Below are positions 8,269-16,470 of a stretch of DNA of 57,810 nt, piece by piece. The DNA is taken from positions 1 through 57,810 of the forward strand of contig CAKSEE010000012.1 of the NCBI GenBank assembly GCA_934446455.1. The letters run 5' to 3'. The stretch comes from an uncultured Oscillospiraceae bacterium. Its GTDB lineage: Bacteria; Bacillota; Clostridia; Oscillospirales; Ruminococcaceae. Each line of letters begins with the position of its first letter. The stretch's first letter is position 1. A program made the translations under genes and the position numbers. Under the pieces are notes generated by a model. That model was not told where the DNA came from. It worked only from the letters and a program-made list of their open reading frames with translations, and did not search any database.

Positions 8269-8344
8269 ATCCATACCCCTCTTTAATATATGTTAGGGCG
8301 AATCACCCCGCTGCGGCAGGCGCAGCACCTTTCCATAAGTTCCG

Positions 8345-8374
8345 TTATATCATAGCCGCAAGGGTATGATATAA
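8345..8374. repeat. Inverted repeat in aminotransferase leader
   Basis: Ten-base perfect arms TTATATCATA / TATGATATAA separated by ten bases, inside the predicted 5' leader. It could be an operator or an RNA hairpin; a second, GC-rich palindrome (GTTCCCCGGCGGGGAAC, 8393-8409) follows closely upstream on the transcript. Confidence 0.6.
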
Positions 8375-8481
8375 TTTGCCGATATGCGCGGAGTTCCCCG
8401 GCGGGGAACGTATGCGCAAGGCATTTTAATCTGTGGCAACACCGTACAAAGACCATTTATTGGATTTTGAGCGGTATTGCC

Positions 8482-8532
8482 CTATAATAAATGCTCTGCG
8501 TTTATTATAGCACAGCCGCGTTTTTTTTGCAA
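8482..8532 (-). promoter_or_regulatory. Aminotransferase promoter overlapped by a palindrome
   Basis: Minus-strand TTGCAA (8532-8527), 17-base spacer, TATAAT (8509-8504). The -10 lies inside a perfect ten-base inverted repeat, CTATAATAAA / TTTATTATAG at 8482-8491 and 8501-8510, an arrangement typical of a repressor operator over the -10 and start site. Confidence 0.7.
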
Positions 8533-8561
8533 GAGTATTTTTGCATTCTTGCAAAAATAAA

Positions 8562-8593
8562 GGCGCATTTGGGGGATTTGCCCAAAATGCGCC
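8562..8593 (-). terminator. Terminator of the receiver-protein gene
   Basis: Minus strand GGCGCATTTTGGG ... CCCAAATGCGCC followed by TTTATTTTTG, 59 bases after the receiver gene's stop codon. Confidence 0.75.
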
Positions 8594-8652
8594 GTAAAAA
8601 GCCTGTTTGTTTGTATCCTAATGCTTGCCCTGTAACGCCGAATGCCGCTCTT

Positions 8653-9099
8653 TTACTTTCTGCCGTCAAGGCTGAGTATCTTGCTCTGCGCGTCAACCAC
8701 CGAGCGCAGCTCGCGGCGCTGGTTGTACAGCTCGATTATATTGTTAATGCGGCGGCGCACAAAGCGTATGTTGAACGGCTTTGCGATAACGTCCGCAGCG
8801 CCGAGGTCGTACGCGCGCGACAGCGACTTGTCCGAGGTATCCGCGCTTATAATAAATACGGGAATATCATCTATGCAGTTGTTCTTTACAAGGTATTCCA
8901 GCACACCGAAGCCGTCCATAACCGGCATCATTATGTCGAGAAGAACAGCGCATATTTCGCCCTTGTGCTGCTCGTACTCGGCAATGGCGCGCTCGCCGTT
9001 TTCCGCTTCCACCACCGCATATTCGCTGAATGTGTCGCCGAGCATAAGGCGGTTGAACTCAAAGTCATCGACAATAAGCAAGGTATTTCTTTCCTGCAT
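8653..9099 (-). CDS. Stand-alone response-regulator receiver protein
   Basis: 148 aa. A single CheY-like domain: acidic pair in LLIVDDFE, phospho-acceptor Asp in LLDIMMPVMDG, switch residue in IISADTS and Lys in AKPF. After about residue 125 a short helix (RRRINNIIELYNQRRELR) may mediate dimer contact, but there is no DNA-binding or enzyme domain. Start at 9099 is set by GGAGG nine bases upstream. No histidine kinase is nearby, so its partner lies elsewhere; output is probably by protein contact. Confidence 0.88.
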   Translation of the reverse strand: MQERNTLLIVDDFEFNRLMLGDTFSEYAVVEAENGERAIAEYEQHKGEICAVLLDIMMPVMDGFGVLEYLVKNNCIDDIPVFIISADTSDKSLSRAYDLGAADVIAKPFNIRFVRRRINNIIELYNQRRELRSVVDAQSKILSLDGRK

Positions 9100-9179
9100 A
9101 TGTGCTTTCCTCCCCAATTTTCCTTATATCAGTTAGCCTTACCAATCCGGAATATTTTCGACAAACTACTATGATAAAT

Positions 9180-9208
9180 ATTATATATCATTTTCCGACG
9201 CTTGTCAA
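9180..9208 (-). promoter_or_regulatory. Sigma-A promoter of the receiver gene
   Basis: TTGACA (9208-9203), 17-base spacer, TATAAT (9185-9180), about 75 bases upstream of the start codon. Confidence 0.85.
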
Positions 9209-9310
9209 TATTTTGCCTTTGTATCAACAATAGAAAAATTCTGCAAAAATCTCCCGCAGATTATTAAAATTGCCTTGAAAACTGCCGCGCTCTGTTACAC
9301 GAAGCGCCCC

Positions 9311-10114
9311 TCACGCTCTGTATATAGGCGCGCGATCCTTTGTAACGTCCTTGCCGAGGCTGTCCGCAGCGCTAATAATGCTAAGGTCCATATTCCCGAG
9401 GAACGGCTTTGCAGCGCCGCCGAGGGCGTTGTACACCTTGTCGCGCTCGCCGCTGAAATCAACAACCAGCAGGTGGGACTTATTGCCGTCATGTTCCATG
9501 CGCAGCAGCCACAGCGCCTTAACGCCGCCGTCCTTTTTGGCTGCGGCTGTAACCGCGTTCACAAGCGGAACGGGCAGCTCCTTGGGCTCGGTGATGTCGA
9601 GCTTTGTATCGGGGGAGAGCCTCTGCTCGATGTGCCCCATTGTCTGCAGCTGCTTCTTCTTTCTCCAGCGTTCTATCGCCTCGCGCGCTATCATGAGGTT
9701 GTCGCTGAACGGGTTTATAACAAAGCCCTCGCCGCCGTTCCTGTCAAGAACCATGGAAGCGTAGTCGTCAAAGCCGAGCGTGAGCGTCTGCGGCTTCTGC
9801 TCCTTCATCTGCTCCCACTTCATCATCTCGTCCGCGCTTGTGAACACGGGGTAGAACTTCTGCCCCTTTTCATTTTCAAGCTGCGCAAATGATATGGACG
9901 TACCCTCGGGAAGCTGCGCGGTGCCGTTTTCGTTGAGAATGGGCTCCTGCGAAAAGCGCACGGGAGAGATAAAGCGCGCGTTCATTGCAATTTCCTGTGC
10001 AATGTCGTTCATCATCGGCATGAACTCCTCCTTGGAGGCGTTCTTTACCTTTGCGATAAGCTCCACGAGCCTGTTGTCAGCCTTGCTGAAATCATCTGTA
10101 TTCCTAATGTGCAT
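9311..10114 (-). CDS. SseB-family protein
   Basis: 267 aa. The central part (about 45-165) fits the SseB N-terminal domain: GTSISFAQLENEKGQKFYPVFTS, then TLGFDDYASMVLDRNGGEGFVINPFSDNLMI. E. coli SseB was named for serine sensitivity; the biochemical role is not settled. C-terminal 100 residues look like a second SseB-type domain but are less certain. It follows the PP2C phosphatase gene by five bases, so it is the last gene of a VWA-PP2C-SseB operon and may act in the same phospho-signalling module. Confidence 0.75.
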   Translation of the reverse strand: MHIRNTDDFSKADNRLVELIAKVKNASKEEFMPMMNDIAQEIAMNARFISPVRFSQEPILNENGTAQLPEGTSISFAQLENEKGQKFYPVFTSADEMMKWEQMKEQKPQTLTLGFDDYASMVLDRNGGEGFVINPFSDNLMIAREAIERWRKKKQLQTMGHIEQRLSPDTKLDITEPKELPVPLVNAVTAAAKKDGGVKALWLLRMEHDGNKSHLLVVDFSGERDKVYNALGGAAKPFLGNMDLSIISAADSLGKDVTKDRAPIYRA

Positions 10115-10119
10115 TTTAT

Positions 10120-10980
10120 TTATTCCTTTCGGTTGTCATACGCGACCAGAGCCGCTATTGAGATATCGTCGCGGCTGCCGCTGCGCGAGCGTCTGCGCAG
10201 ATGTTCTGCAAGGCTTGCCGCCGTGTCGTCGGCTATAGCGCCGAGAACGCGCCCGCCGAAGCTTAAAAAGTCGCTTTCGTTTCTGAACGAGCCTATAAGC
10301 CCGTCGCTTGAAAGCATAACGCCCTCGGGCGCGCCGCTGCGGTAAAACCAGCGGAAGCTGCCGATAGCGTCGCTGTCGCAAAGCGAGGTGGTAAGATTCC
10401 CCATGAGCTTTGCGTCGTCGGGCATGGGGCAGCCCATAACGCCGCCCTCGCTTGCATTAAAGCACCCATCGCCTATCTGAAGCCCGAAAACGCCGCGTTC
10501 CGTGAGCGCTGCGACAATAAGCGTAGCGCCGTACATCACCTCCACGGGGATACTGCCGAAGCCCTGACATATTTTCTGCTCCGCCTCGTTCAGCGGGGCG
10601 AACGCCATATGCGCGGCTATCTCGCTGTTCCACCCGCAGATGATATTTGCCGCAATGCGGCGCGCCGCGTTCTCCGGGGAGCCTGCGTCCGCGCTCTCCG
10701 TGGTTGTGCCGCAGAAACTTCCGCCTGCGCCGTTCGCGTCGAACAGCCCGTCAAGCCCGCCGTTTTTATCGCCAAAATCGCATAGCGAGCGTATGGCGAC
10801 GCGCGTAGCCATTTCGCTGCCCGCCGCGCTGCGAAAGTGCTTTGCGCTGCCGTGCCCGTCGGATACTGCGGCTATTGCAATCCCCTCGCCTATGTAAACG
10901 CGCGCGCTGTCCTGACAGGGTTCGCCCGCGTCCTCGTGAGAAGCGCCCCTCACCGAAACTGCGTAGCCCTTAAACGGCAT
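10120..10980 (-). CDS. PP2C-family serine/threonine phosphatase
   Basis: 286 aa. Metal-binding motif AVSDGHGSA near residue 41, FGLQIGDGCF in the middle, and SRDDISIAAL at the C-terminus match the PPM/PP2C order. Its start overlaps the stop of the VWA gene by one base, so the two are coupled. In TerY-P type modules a VWA protein, a PP2C phosphatase and a protein kinase occur together; here no kinase is adjacent. It probably dephosphorylates Ser/Thr on a partner protein in the cytoplasm. Confidence 0.85.
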   Translation of the reverse strand: MPFKGYAVSVRGASHEDAGEPCQDSARVYIGEGIAIAAVSDGHGSAKHFRSAAGSEMATRVAIRSLCDFGDKNGGLDGLFDANGAGGSFCGTTTESADAGSPENAARRIAANIICGWNSEIAAHMAFAPLNEAEQKICQGFGSIPVEVMYGATLIVAALTERGVFGLQIGDGCFNASEGGVMGCPMPDDAKLMGNLTTSLCDSDAIGSFRWFYRSGAPEGVMLSSDGLIGSFRNESDFLSFGGRVLGAIADDTAASLAEHLRRRSRSGSRDDISIAALVAYDNRKE

Positions 10981-11717
10981 TACCAGCCCGCCTCAATGTC
11001 GGCGTTTATCTCGTCGCTTTCGGCAAACTCGCGTATCTGCTCCGCGGCGGATTCCTGCTTTGTGCGCATATCCTCCTCGGACTCCGCAAGGCGCATGGAG
11101 CGGCTGCCTATCTGCGAGGAAGTCACCGCAACGAACTTTATGAGCTTTGCAAGCGCCTCGCCGTTGTTTGCCGTAACAACGCTGTCAGGGCTGCCCGTAA
11201 AGCGCGCGAGAATGTCGAGGTCCGCGTCCTCGCCGATAGCGACGGCTGCCTTTATTCCCGCGGCGTACCAGCGGTTCTTGGAAAGCTCCGCAAGGCCCTT
11301 TTCAAAGTTGTCCGTGGGGTATCCGTCGGACATCAGTATCATCACGGGCGCAAAGGAGAGCGACGGCGACTTCATGAATTCGCTGCGCGAGAGCTTTGCC
11401 GCAAGCTCCGTGAACGCGCTGCCGAGGTCCGTTACATTCTCCGCGTCAATGGGCTTCCACTCAAACTCGTCCACGGAAATGGGCTCGCTGTACATCCACT
11501 CGCTTCCGCCCGAGAATTTGAGCACCGCGAGCTTGATGTCCGCGTCCGCGCCGCCGATACCGCGTATTTCGGGGATAAGCTCCTCCATAACGGCGTTTAC
11601 CGTGCCTATCTTGCTGCCGCCCATGCTGCCCGAGCAGTCTATGAGGAAAAACAGCACCATTGATTTCTTGGCTATTTCCTCGGCGTCGTCAAAAGGATTT
11701 ACGGGTATATCTGACAT
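10980..11717 (-). CDS. von Willebrand factor A (TerY-like) protein
   Basis: 245 aa. MIDAS metal site DCSGSMGGSKIG near residue 25, with a later Thr in NVTDLGSAF and Asp in MSDGYPTD. Length and layout match TerY-like cytoplasmic VWA proteins; there is no signal peptide. Start at 11717 (MSDIPVNP) is eight bases after GGAGG; a longer frame begins at 11738 without a good site. The C-terminal 40 residues are polar and charged. First gene of the VWA-PP2C-SseB operon, behind a leader of about 200 bases. Confidence 0.85.
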   Translation of the reverse strand: MSDIPVNPFDDAEEIAKKSMVLFFLIDCSGSMGGSKIGTVNAVMEELIPEIRGIGGADADIKLAVLKFSGGSEWMYSEPISVDEFEWKPIDAENVTDLGSAFTELAAKLSRSEFMKSPSLSFAPVMILMSDGYPTDNFEKGLAELSKNRWYAAGIKAAVAIGEDADLDILARFTGSPDSVVTANNGEALAKLIKFVAVTSSQIGSRSMRLAESEEDMRTKQESAAEQIREFAESDEINADIEAGW

Positions 11718-11915
11718 TGTTTTTTCCTCCTGTGCCATGATATCGCTTCCGGGAGCCTCTAAAACCGGTTTGAAAAGGGAAAACGGGCAGAATACACCGA
11801 ATGCGAAGAAAGCCGACGAAGTAAGGCTGTATGCCTTACGAGGAGGTTTGATGAAGCAGGCGGTGTGCTATACACATTTTCGCTCAAACAAAGTTTTTAG
11901 AGGTGATTTTCTTAT

Positions 11916-11945
11916 ATTGTACCACAAAACAAAGCCCCGTGTCAA
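11916..11945 (-). promoter_or_regulatory. Sigma-A promoter of the VWA operon, inside the rimI terminator
   Basis: TTGACA (11945-11940), 18-base spacer, TACAAT (11921-11916). The -35 sits in the loop of the rimI terminator hairpin and contains the rimI stop codon. Confidence 0.8.
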
Positions 11946-11962
11946 TAGCATTCGGGGCTTTG
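11930..11962 (-). terminator. rimI terminator
   Basis: Ten-base perfect stem CAAAGCCCCG / CGGGGCTTTG followed on the minus strand by TTTTGTGG. The stem's 5' arm is inside the last codons of rimI. Confidence 0.75.
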
Positions 11963-12388
11963 TTCGGGGGAGAGGGCAATTTTCATAATCACGGCGTCGT
12001 CGTCGCCGTAATATCCGCGCCTTACGGCTATCTGCTCATAGCCCGCCTTTTCGTAGAGCGCCCGCGCGGGCGCGTTTCGGCTTCTCACCTCGAGAAAGCA
12101 CACGGCTGCGCCGCGCCCCGCAAGCATGGCGTGCAGCTGCGTGAGAAGCCGCATTCCCGCGCCCTGCCTGCGCGCGCGCGGCAGCACGCATATGCGGAAA
12201 ATCTCCGCCTCGTCCGCCGCTACCCGTCCCAGCGCGTACCCCGCGGCGCTTCCGTCCACGGTTATCGTGCAGGCGGCGCACAGCGGGCTGTCAAGCTCCT
12301 CAAAGAGCATTTCCCGCGTCCAGCAGTCCTCAAAGCAAGCCTGCTCAAGGGCGTACACAGTGTTCTTTTCTTCCTCTGTAAATGGCAT
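11942..12388 (-). CDS. rimI: Ribosomal protein S18-alanine N-acetyltransferase (RimI)
   Basis: 148 aa GNAT enzyme. Acetyl-CoA loop RRQGAGMRLL, then EVRSRNAPARALYEKAGYEQIAVRRGYY, the characteristic RimI stretch, including N and Y residues used in catalysis. It acetylates the N-terminal Ala of S18 in E. coli. AGGAGG five bases upstream fixes the start. The usual neighbours tsaB/tsaD/tsaE are not present. Its 3' end is shared with a terminator and the next promoter. Confidence 0.8.
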   Translation of the reverse strand: MPFTEEEKNTVYALEQACFEDCWTREMLFEELDSPLCAACTITVDGSAAGYALGRVAADEAEIFRICVLPRARRQGAGMRLLTQLHAMLAGRGAAVCFLEVRSRNAPARALYEKAGYEQIAVRRGYYGDDDAVIMKIALSPEQSPECY

Positions 12389-12543
12389 GAGAACCTCCTG
12401 TCAGGGGCGGCAGCCCCTTGGCGAACATAATTGCGCCCAATGAGGCACATTAAAAAGTGTGTCGAAAAATCCCACAAAAAGGCGCGCGGATATGCTGCAA
12501 TACACTCAGCCGAAGAAACGGCGCGTGTAAAAGGAGCAGTAAA

Positions 12544-12633
12544 ATGAAGGAAGTATGCAGGGTATTCGACAGGGTGATAATCGCGCTCTCGCTTGGCGTG
12601 ATACCGGTTTACGGGCTGCCGGAGCTTATCTGA
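12544..12633 (+). CDS. Possible 29-residue hydrophobic microprotein
   Basis: An ATG with AAAGGAG seven bases upstream opens a 29-codon frame: charged start MKEVCRVFDR followed by a hydrophobic stretch VIIALSLGVIPVYGLPELI, long enough for one membrane helix. It lies alone between divergent rimI and a convergent terminator. The upstream sequence GAAAAATCCCAC ... GGATATGCT resembles the nrdR promoter region but lacks a clear -10. Short length makes chance occurrence possible. Confidence 0.4.
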   Translation: MKEVCRVFDRVIIALSLGVIPVYGLPELI

Positions 12634-12656
12634 AGCCCGCACAGCCTCACACAAAA

Positions 12657-12680
12657 ACCGCCGCGCAGACGCACGGCGGT
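12657..12680 (-). terminator. Terminator of the DUF4870 gene
   Basis: ACCGCCG / CGGCGGT stem followed on the minus strand by TTTTTGTG, 20 bases after the stop codon. Confidence 0.75.
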
Positions 12681-12699
12681 AGTTGCTTTTCAGATGCAA

Positions 12700-12969
12700 T
12701 TACTTGATGAGCTTTATCTTGCCAAGCAGGGGAATCTCCTTCTCCTCGCCGTTGATTGCGCCGATAAAGCCGATGAACCAGCATACGATAACGAAAATCT
12801 CAGCAACCCAGCCGACGAAAGGAATGATACCGCAAATAGTAGATGCGATAGCCAGAACAAGCGCCTGATTGATGTGGAACTTTGCTCCCTCCTTGTCGCC
12901 TGCAAGGAAAGCTATAAGCCAGCCGATCCATGTGAGGTATGCAACGATACCTGTTGTTTTTGCGTCCAT
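12700..12969 (-). CDS. DUF4870 small membrane protein
   Basis: 89 aa. Opens MDAKTTGIVAYLTWIGWLIAF and continues KEGAKFHINQALVL, the DUF4870 pattern, with three hydrophobic segments (about 6-23, 38-55, 57-75). Start at 12969 has GGAGG five bases upstream; an upstream in-frame extension has none. Monocistronic, with its own promoter and terminator. Function of the family is unknown. Confidence 0.85.
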   Translation of the reverse strand: MDAKTTGIVAYLTWIGWLIAFLAGDKEGAKFHINQALVLAIASTICGIIPFVGWVAEIFVIVCWFIGFIGAINGEEKEIPLLGKIKLIK

Positions 12970-13046
12970 AATGACCTCCGGAGTGTAAAAGTTTTTTGTG
13001 TGACAGGGCAGCGCCCTTTCAGCGGAGCCACATTCCGCTACTATAA

Positions 13047-13075
13047 ATAATAGCGAAATAATGCACATTTGTCAA
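13047..13075 (-). promoter_or_regulatory. Sigma-A promoter of the DUF4870 gene
   Basis: TTGACA (13075-13070), 17-base spacer, TATTAT (13052-13047), directly after the hemZ stop region. Confidence 0.8.
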
Positions 13076-13108
13076 CCTTTTTAGGCTGAATATGTTGCGT
13101 CAAGAAAA

Positions 13109-14524
13109 TTATTCGTCAAAAAAGCCTATTATCTCCTCTTTGCTGTTGATAACTTTGTTGAATCTGTCAATATATTCGTAAGGGTACTTAAAGTTAGCAA
13201 TGCGTTTTATCCTGCCGCCCTCAACAAGCTTTGTCGAGCCGCCCGCGCCCGCTGCAAGAATGGTCTGCAGCTCCTCCATGATATACATATTGTAAATGCT
13301 TTCCGTGCCGCTAAGCGCGTAGCCCGTGTTTTCGCGGTTGTCCGCAGTGTTCTTCTGCCTGTAGAGATAGTATGGCGTGTAGCCCGCAGCCGAAAGCGCC
13401 GCGTGGGCGTAGTCCACCATCTGCGAGGCGCCGCCGCCCTGCGCGTCCTCCGCACGGAAGAGCGCCGCCGCGCGCTTTAGCGACAGCGTATGCACGGTGA
13501 TGTTTTCGGGACGCATTGCCACAACCTCGTCAAGGCTTGCGCGGAAGCTCTCGGGCGTATCCGTCGGCAGCCCCGCTATAAGGTCGGTGTTTATGCAGTC
13601 GAACCCAACCTCCCGCGCGAGGGCGTAGGCGGCGCGGGTCCGGTCGGCGGTGTGCCGCCTGCCGATAGCCGCAAGCACACTGTCGTTCATCGTCTGCGGA
13701 TTCACCGAAATGCGGCGCGCGCCCGAGCGTTTTATTGCAAGCAGCTTTTCGCGCGTTATCGTGTCGGGGCGGCCCGCCTCGACCGTAAACTCGCGCACGC
13801 GCGCCATATCAAAGCATTCGAGCGCCGCGAACAGCCGCTTCAGCTGCTCCGCCGAAAGCACCGTAGGCGTGCCGCCGCCGAAGTACACCGTATCAAGCAG
13901 CAGCCCCGCCTGCCGCGCCGCGTCCGCCGTTGCGGAAAGCTCCCGCGCAAGCAGCCCTAGATATTCGTCTATAAGCCCCTGCGCGCGGTCCGCAGAGTGC
14001 GAGATGAAGCTGCAGTAACTGCACCGCGACGGGCAGAACGGTATCGACACATAAAGGCTGAACGTGCGCGGCTTCGCGCCCTCTGCAAGGGGCTTGTGCA
14101 CCTCGCTTATCCTGCGGGCAAGCGCCAGCTTTTCGGGGGACACAAGCAGCTTTTCCACGGCGTATTCATCGCTCACCGCAGACAGCACCTTGACGGGTCT
14201 TACCCCCGTGAGAATGCCCCACGGCGGCGCTATGCCCGTAAGGGTGCGCAGCGCCTCGTAAAGCAGCACGGAAAGCGCGCGCTCCTGCTCCTTTTCGGGC
14301 GTATCGGCGGGGAGCGTTTCGCTGCGGGAGATGTCCTGCCCGCCCGCGCACAGCCGCACGCCAAGGCGAATATCCGCGCCGTTGTTATGGCGCGAGGTAA
14401 GGCAGTATTCCCCCTGCGCGTCGTTCGGCTCGCGTGAGAGCGCTATCTTTATCGGCGGGAAAAAGCTGCGGAAAAGCCGCTCTGTCTCGTACTGAAACGG
14501 GTGGCTGTCAAAGATAAGGGTCAT
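13109..14524 (-). CDS. hemZ: HemZ-type coproporphyrinogen III dehydrogenase-like radical SAM protein
   Basis: 471 aa. The [4Fe-4S]/SAM motif is CPSRCSYC in LYVSIPFCPSRCSYCSF at about residue 165-180, followed by VYFGGGTPT and VEAGRPDT, both typical of the HemN/HemW/HemZ group. The N-terminal 150 residues before the radical SAM core are the feature of HemZ. It may oxidise coproporphyrinogen without oxygen, but no other haem genes are here and HemZ function in clostridia is not firmly shown. Start overlaps the stop of the upstream membrane protein gene (ATGA type). Confidence 0.85.
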   Translation of the reverse strand: MTLIFDSHPFQYETERLFRSFFPPIKIALSREPNDAQGEYCLTSRHNNGADIRLGVRLCAGGQDISRSETLPADTPEKEQERALSVLLYEALRTLTGIAPPWGILTGVRPVKVLSAVSDEYAVEKLLVSPEKLALARRISEVHKPLAEGAKPRTFSLYVSIPFCPSRCSYCSFISHSADRAQGLIDEYLGLLARELSATADAARQAGLLLDTVYFGGGTPTVLSAEQLKRLFAALECFDMARVREFTVEAGRPDTITREKLLAIKRSGARRISVNPQTMNDSVLAAIGRRHTADRTRAAYALAREVGFDCINTDLIAGLPTDTPESFRASLDEVVAMRPENITVHTLSLKRAAALFRAEDAQGGGASQMVDYAHAALSAAGYTPYYLYRQKNTADNRENTGYALSGTESIYNMYIMEELQTILAAGAGGSTKLVEGGRIKRIANFKYPYEYIDRFNKVINSKEEIIGFFDE

Positions 14525-15765
14525 AGGTTCTCCTTTACGGCAGACTGTATGGGGCAGTATTCCTCAAGCTGCGCAAGCGCCGTTTTTTCATAGGGGTAAA
14601 TTTTTCTTTTGTAAGGGAAGAGCACGCGGAATTTATATTCCTTATAGCGCGTGATTACGGTTATTGCCCACCCGTACTGCTTTAGCAGGACTTTCATGGG
14701 GCGGTGTTCAATGCGCACAAGGTCGCGGGTGTAAAGGCAAATCTCGTTGTTTTTCGCGGTAATGAGCATTTCCGTTTTGCGCAGGCGGTAGGAATACTTT
14801 TTGCCCGCGCTTCCAAAGCGAAAAAGCGTTATCCAGAGCGCTGCCCAGAAGATAAGCGCTATGAGCGCGACGGCGTAGTCCATTTTAGAATACGAGCCTA
14901 TCAGTCCAAGCGCTTGCAGCACGAATATTCCGCCTACAACGCCTGCTGCCACGGCGATGATACGCAGCGCCCATGTAACGCGGCTTTCGCAGAAAAACGA
15001 GCCTGTGGTAAGCACGGGGTTTTCCTCGGCTTCAATGCGCTCGCGCTCGGGCGCGGGCAGAGGCGGGGGAGGCGGCGCTGGCGCTTCCTCGGCGGGGTTC
15101 AGCTCGTTGTTGAGCCTGCTGAGTACGCCCTCAAGCGAAGCGCCGCCTACAGTCGGCATTTCATCGGTTGAGAGCGTGGGCGCGCTATGCGGCGCGGGGG
15201 TTTTCAGCGCGCTCATGTCGGGCGCGGGGCGCGGGGCTTCGGGAGATGGCAGAGAGCTTGCGCTGTTTGCGCCCAACCCGTTTACCCGGCGGATAATCGG
15301 CTCGAATGGGGTGTCCTTTGGGGCGGGCAGGTTGTTAAAGCCGTTGAACACTATCGTAAAACGGTAGCTGCGCTCGTCCGTAAACACCGTAACGTCGTAG
15401 CCGCGCTTAAGCCGCATGAACGTCCTTTCCGCAAAGGTTATGTCCACGATTGCGGCGTAGTAGAGCGTTGTTGTAACGCCGTCGGCGCTCACGCAGAACT
15501 TAACGTCATCGCAGGAATAATGCGCGGCGTTTCCGCGCAGAACAGCGTTCATTCTTCTGAAAACAAAGCAGCCTACCGCGGCGATTACAAACGCCAGCAT
15601 TACCGCCTTAAAAACCGTTGTCCTGCCGGTGAAGCCGAGCGGCTGCAGCGCTATCGTGCATAATACTATGCTCCCGCCGAAAAAGCCGCATATAAGCGCG
15701 CCGAGCTTTTTGTTCTCGTCCTTTACCGCGCTGTAGAAAATACCGCTCTGCTCAAACCCTCTCAT
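14521..15765 (-). CDS. Membrane protein with two repeated modules
   Basis: 414 aa, not recognised as a named family. Each half has two membrane helices followed by a beta-rich cytoplasmic part: helices near 20-42 and 50-68 with MRLKRGYDVTVFTDERSYRF, and helices near 262-285 and 295-315 with LLKQYGWAITVITRYKEYKF. The beta parts look homologous and could be PH-like. A Pro/Ala/Glu-rich linker (about 165-250) joins the halves. It overlaps hemZ by four bases and follows a second unknown gene, so it belongs to the hemZ operon. Confidence 0.75.
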   Translation of the reverse strand: MRGFEQSGIFYSAVKDENKKLGALICGFFGGSIVLCTIALQPLGFTGRTTVFKAVMLAFVIAAVGCFVFRRMNAVLRGNAAHYSCDDVKFCVSADGVTTTLYYAAIVDITFAERTFMRLKRGYDVTVFTDERSYRFTIVFNGFNNLPAPKDTPFEPIIRRVNGLGANSASSLPSPEAPRPAPDMSALKTPAPHSAPTLSTDEMPTVGGASLEGVLSRLNNELNPAEEAPAPPPPPLPAPERERIEAEENPVLTTGSFFCESRVTWALRIIAVAAGVVGGIFVLQALGLIGSYSKMDYAVALIALIFWAALWITLFRFGSAGKKYSYRLRKTEMLITAKNNEICLYTRDLVRIEHRPMKVLLKQYGWAITVITRYKEYKFRVLFPYKRKIYPYEKTALAQLEEYCPIQSAVKENL

Positions 15766-15783
15766 GCTCCACCTCGTTTCGGC

Positions 15784-16314
15784 TCAGCCGCCCCATTTGT
15801 AGTTCGTGCCGTACTCGTGCGAAAGCGCCGCACGTGCGGCTTCATCCCTTTGCGCGTATTCCTGCTCCCAGTTTTCGGCGATGCGGTGCGAGCCTTTCCA
15901 CGCCTGCACGGCGGGGGTAAGGTCTATCACGTCGATGAGCTGCCCGTCGGCAAAGGTCAGCTCCAGCGCCCTGTCGGAATCGAGAAAATCAGTTATATTC
16001 TGCGCGGGAAAATGCCTGCCGTCCTTATTCGCAGCTATTACAAGGCTGCCTGTGTAGTGCATTACCATGCGCCCGGAGATGATTTGCTCAATAACGCGTC
16101 CGCCTGCGGGATAATTCTCCACGGTTTTTTCGCCGTAAATAACGCCGTCCTCTATGAAATACTCCGCGGTGTACCCGCGATAGCAGGCGGAGCAGCAGGT
16201 GCCCCCCTCAACGTCAAAATCGGCGGAATCTATAAGGCTCGTACCTTCTTCGGTGTCAACAAGCGTAAACTTTACCCCGTTATACCATACATAGTCGCAG
16301 AACTGCATAGTCAT
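15784..16314 (-). CDS. Conserved hypothetical protein, hemZ operon
   Basis: 176 aa, soluble, acidic, no signal peptide. A Cys cluster (GGTCCSACYRGY, about 38-49) could bind a metal. The C-terminus carries AVQAWKGSHRIAENWEQEYAQR, helical. I do not recognise the family. GGGGGG lies just upstream of the ATG; a second ATG two codons later is also possible. Lies 18 bases before the duplicated-module membrane protein and behind its own promoter. Confidence 0.7.
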   Translation of the reverse strand: MTMQFCDYVWYNGVKFTLVDTEEGTSLIDSADFDVEGGTCCSACYRGYTAEYFIEDGVIYGEKTVENYPAGGRVIEQIISGRMVMHYTGSLVIAANKDGRHFPAQNITDFLDSDRALELTFADGQLIDVIDLTPAVQAWKGSHRIAENWEQEYAQRDEAARAALSHEYGTNYKWGG

Positions 16315-16357
16315 TGCTTCGCCCCCCGCAAAAAATATTTTTATAGTATCCGAAATT

Positions 16358-16387
16358 ATTATAGCACATGATGCGCGGCGTTGTCAA
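16358..16387 (-). promoter_or_regulatory. Sigma-A promoter of the hemZ operon
   Basis: TTGACA (16387-16382), 18-base spacer, TATAAT (16363-16358) on the minus strand. Confidence 0.8.
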
Positions 16388-16470
16388 CAACAGACTGAAA
16401 GCTTCGCATAAAAGCGCGGTTTTCAGGGGGCGCAAATCCGTTGCATACGCAAATTGAAATAACACGTTTT

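Noticed and set aside
7105..8286. Long plus-strand frame opposite the aminotransferase (393 codons)
   Set aside because: It is the antisense shadow of a clear PLP enzyme; no ribosome site or protein pattern.
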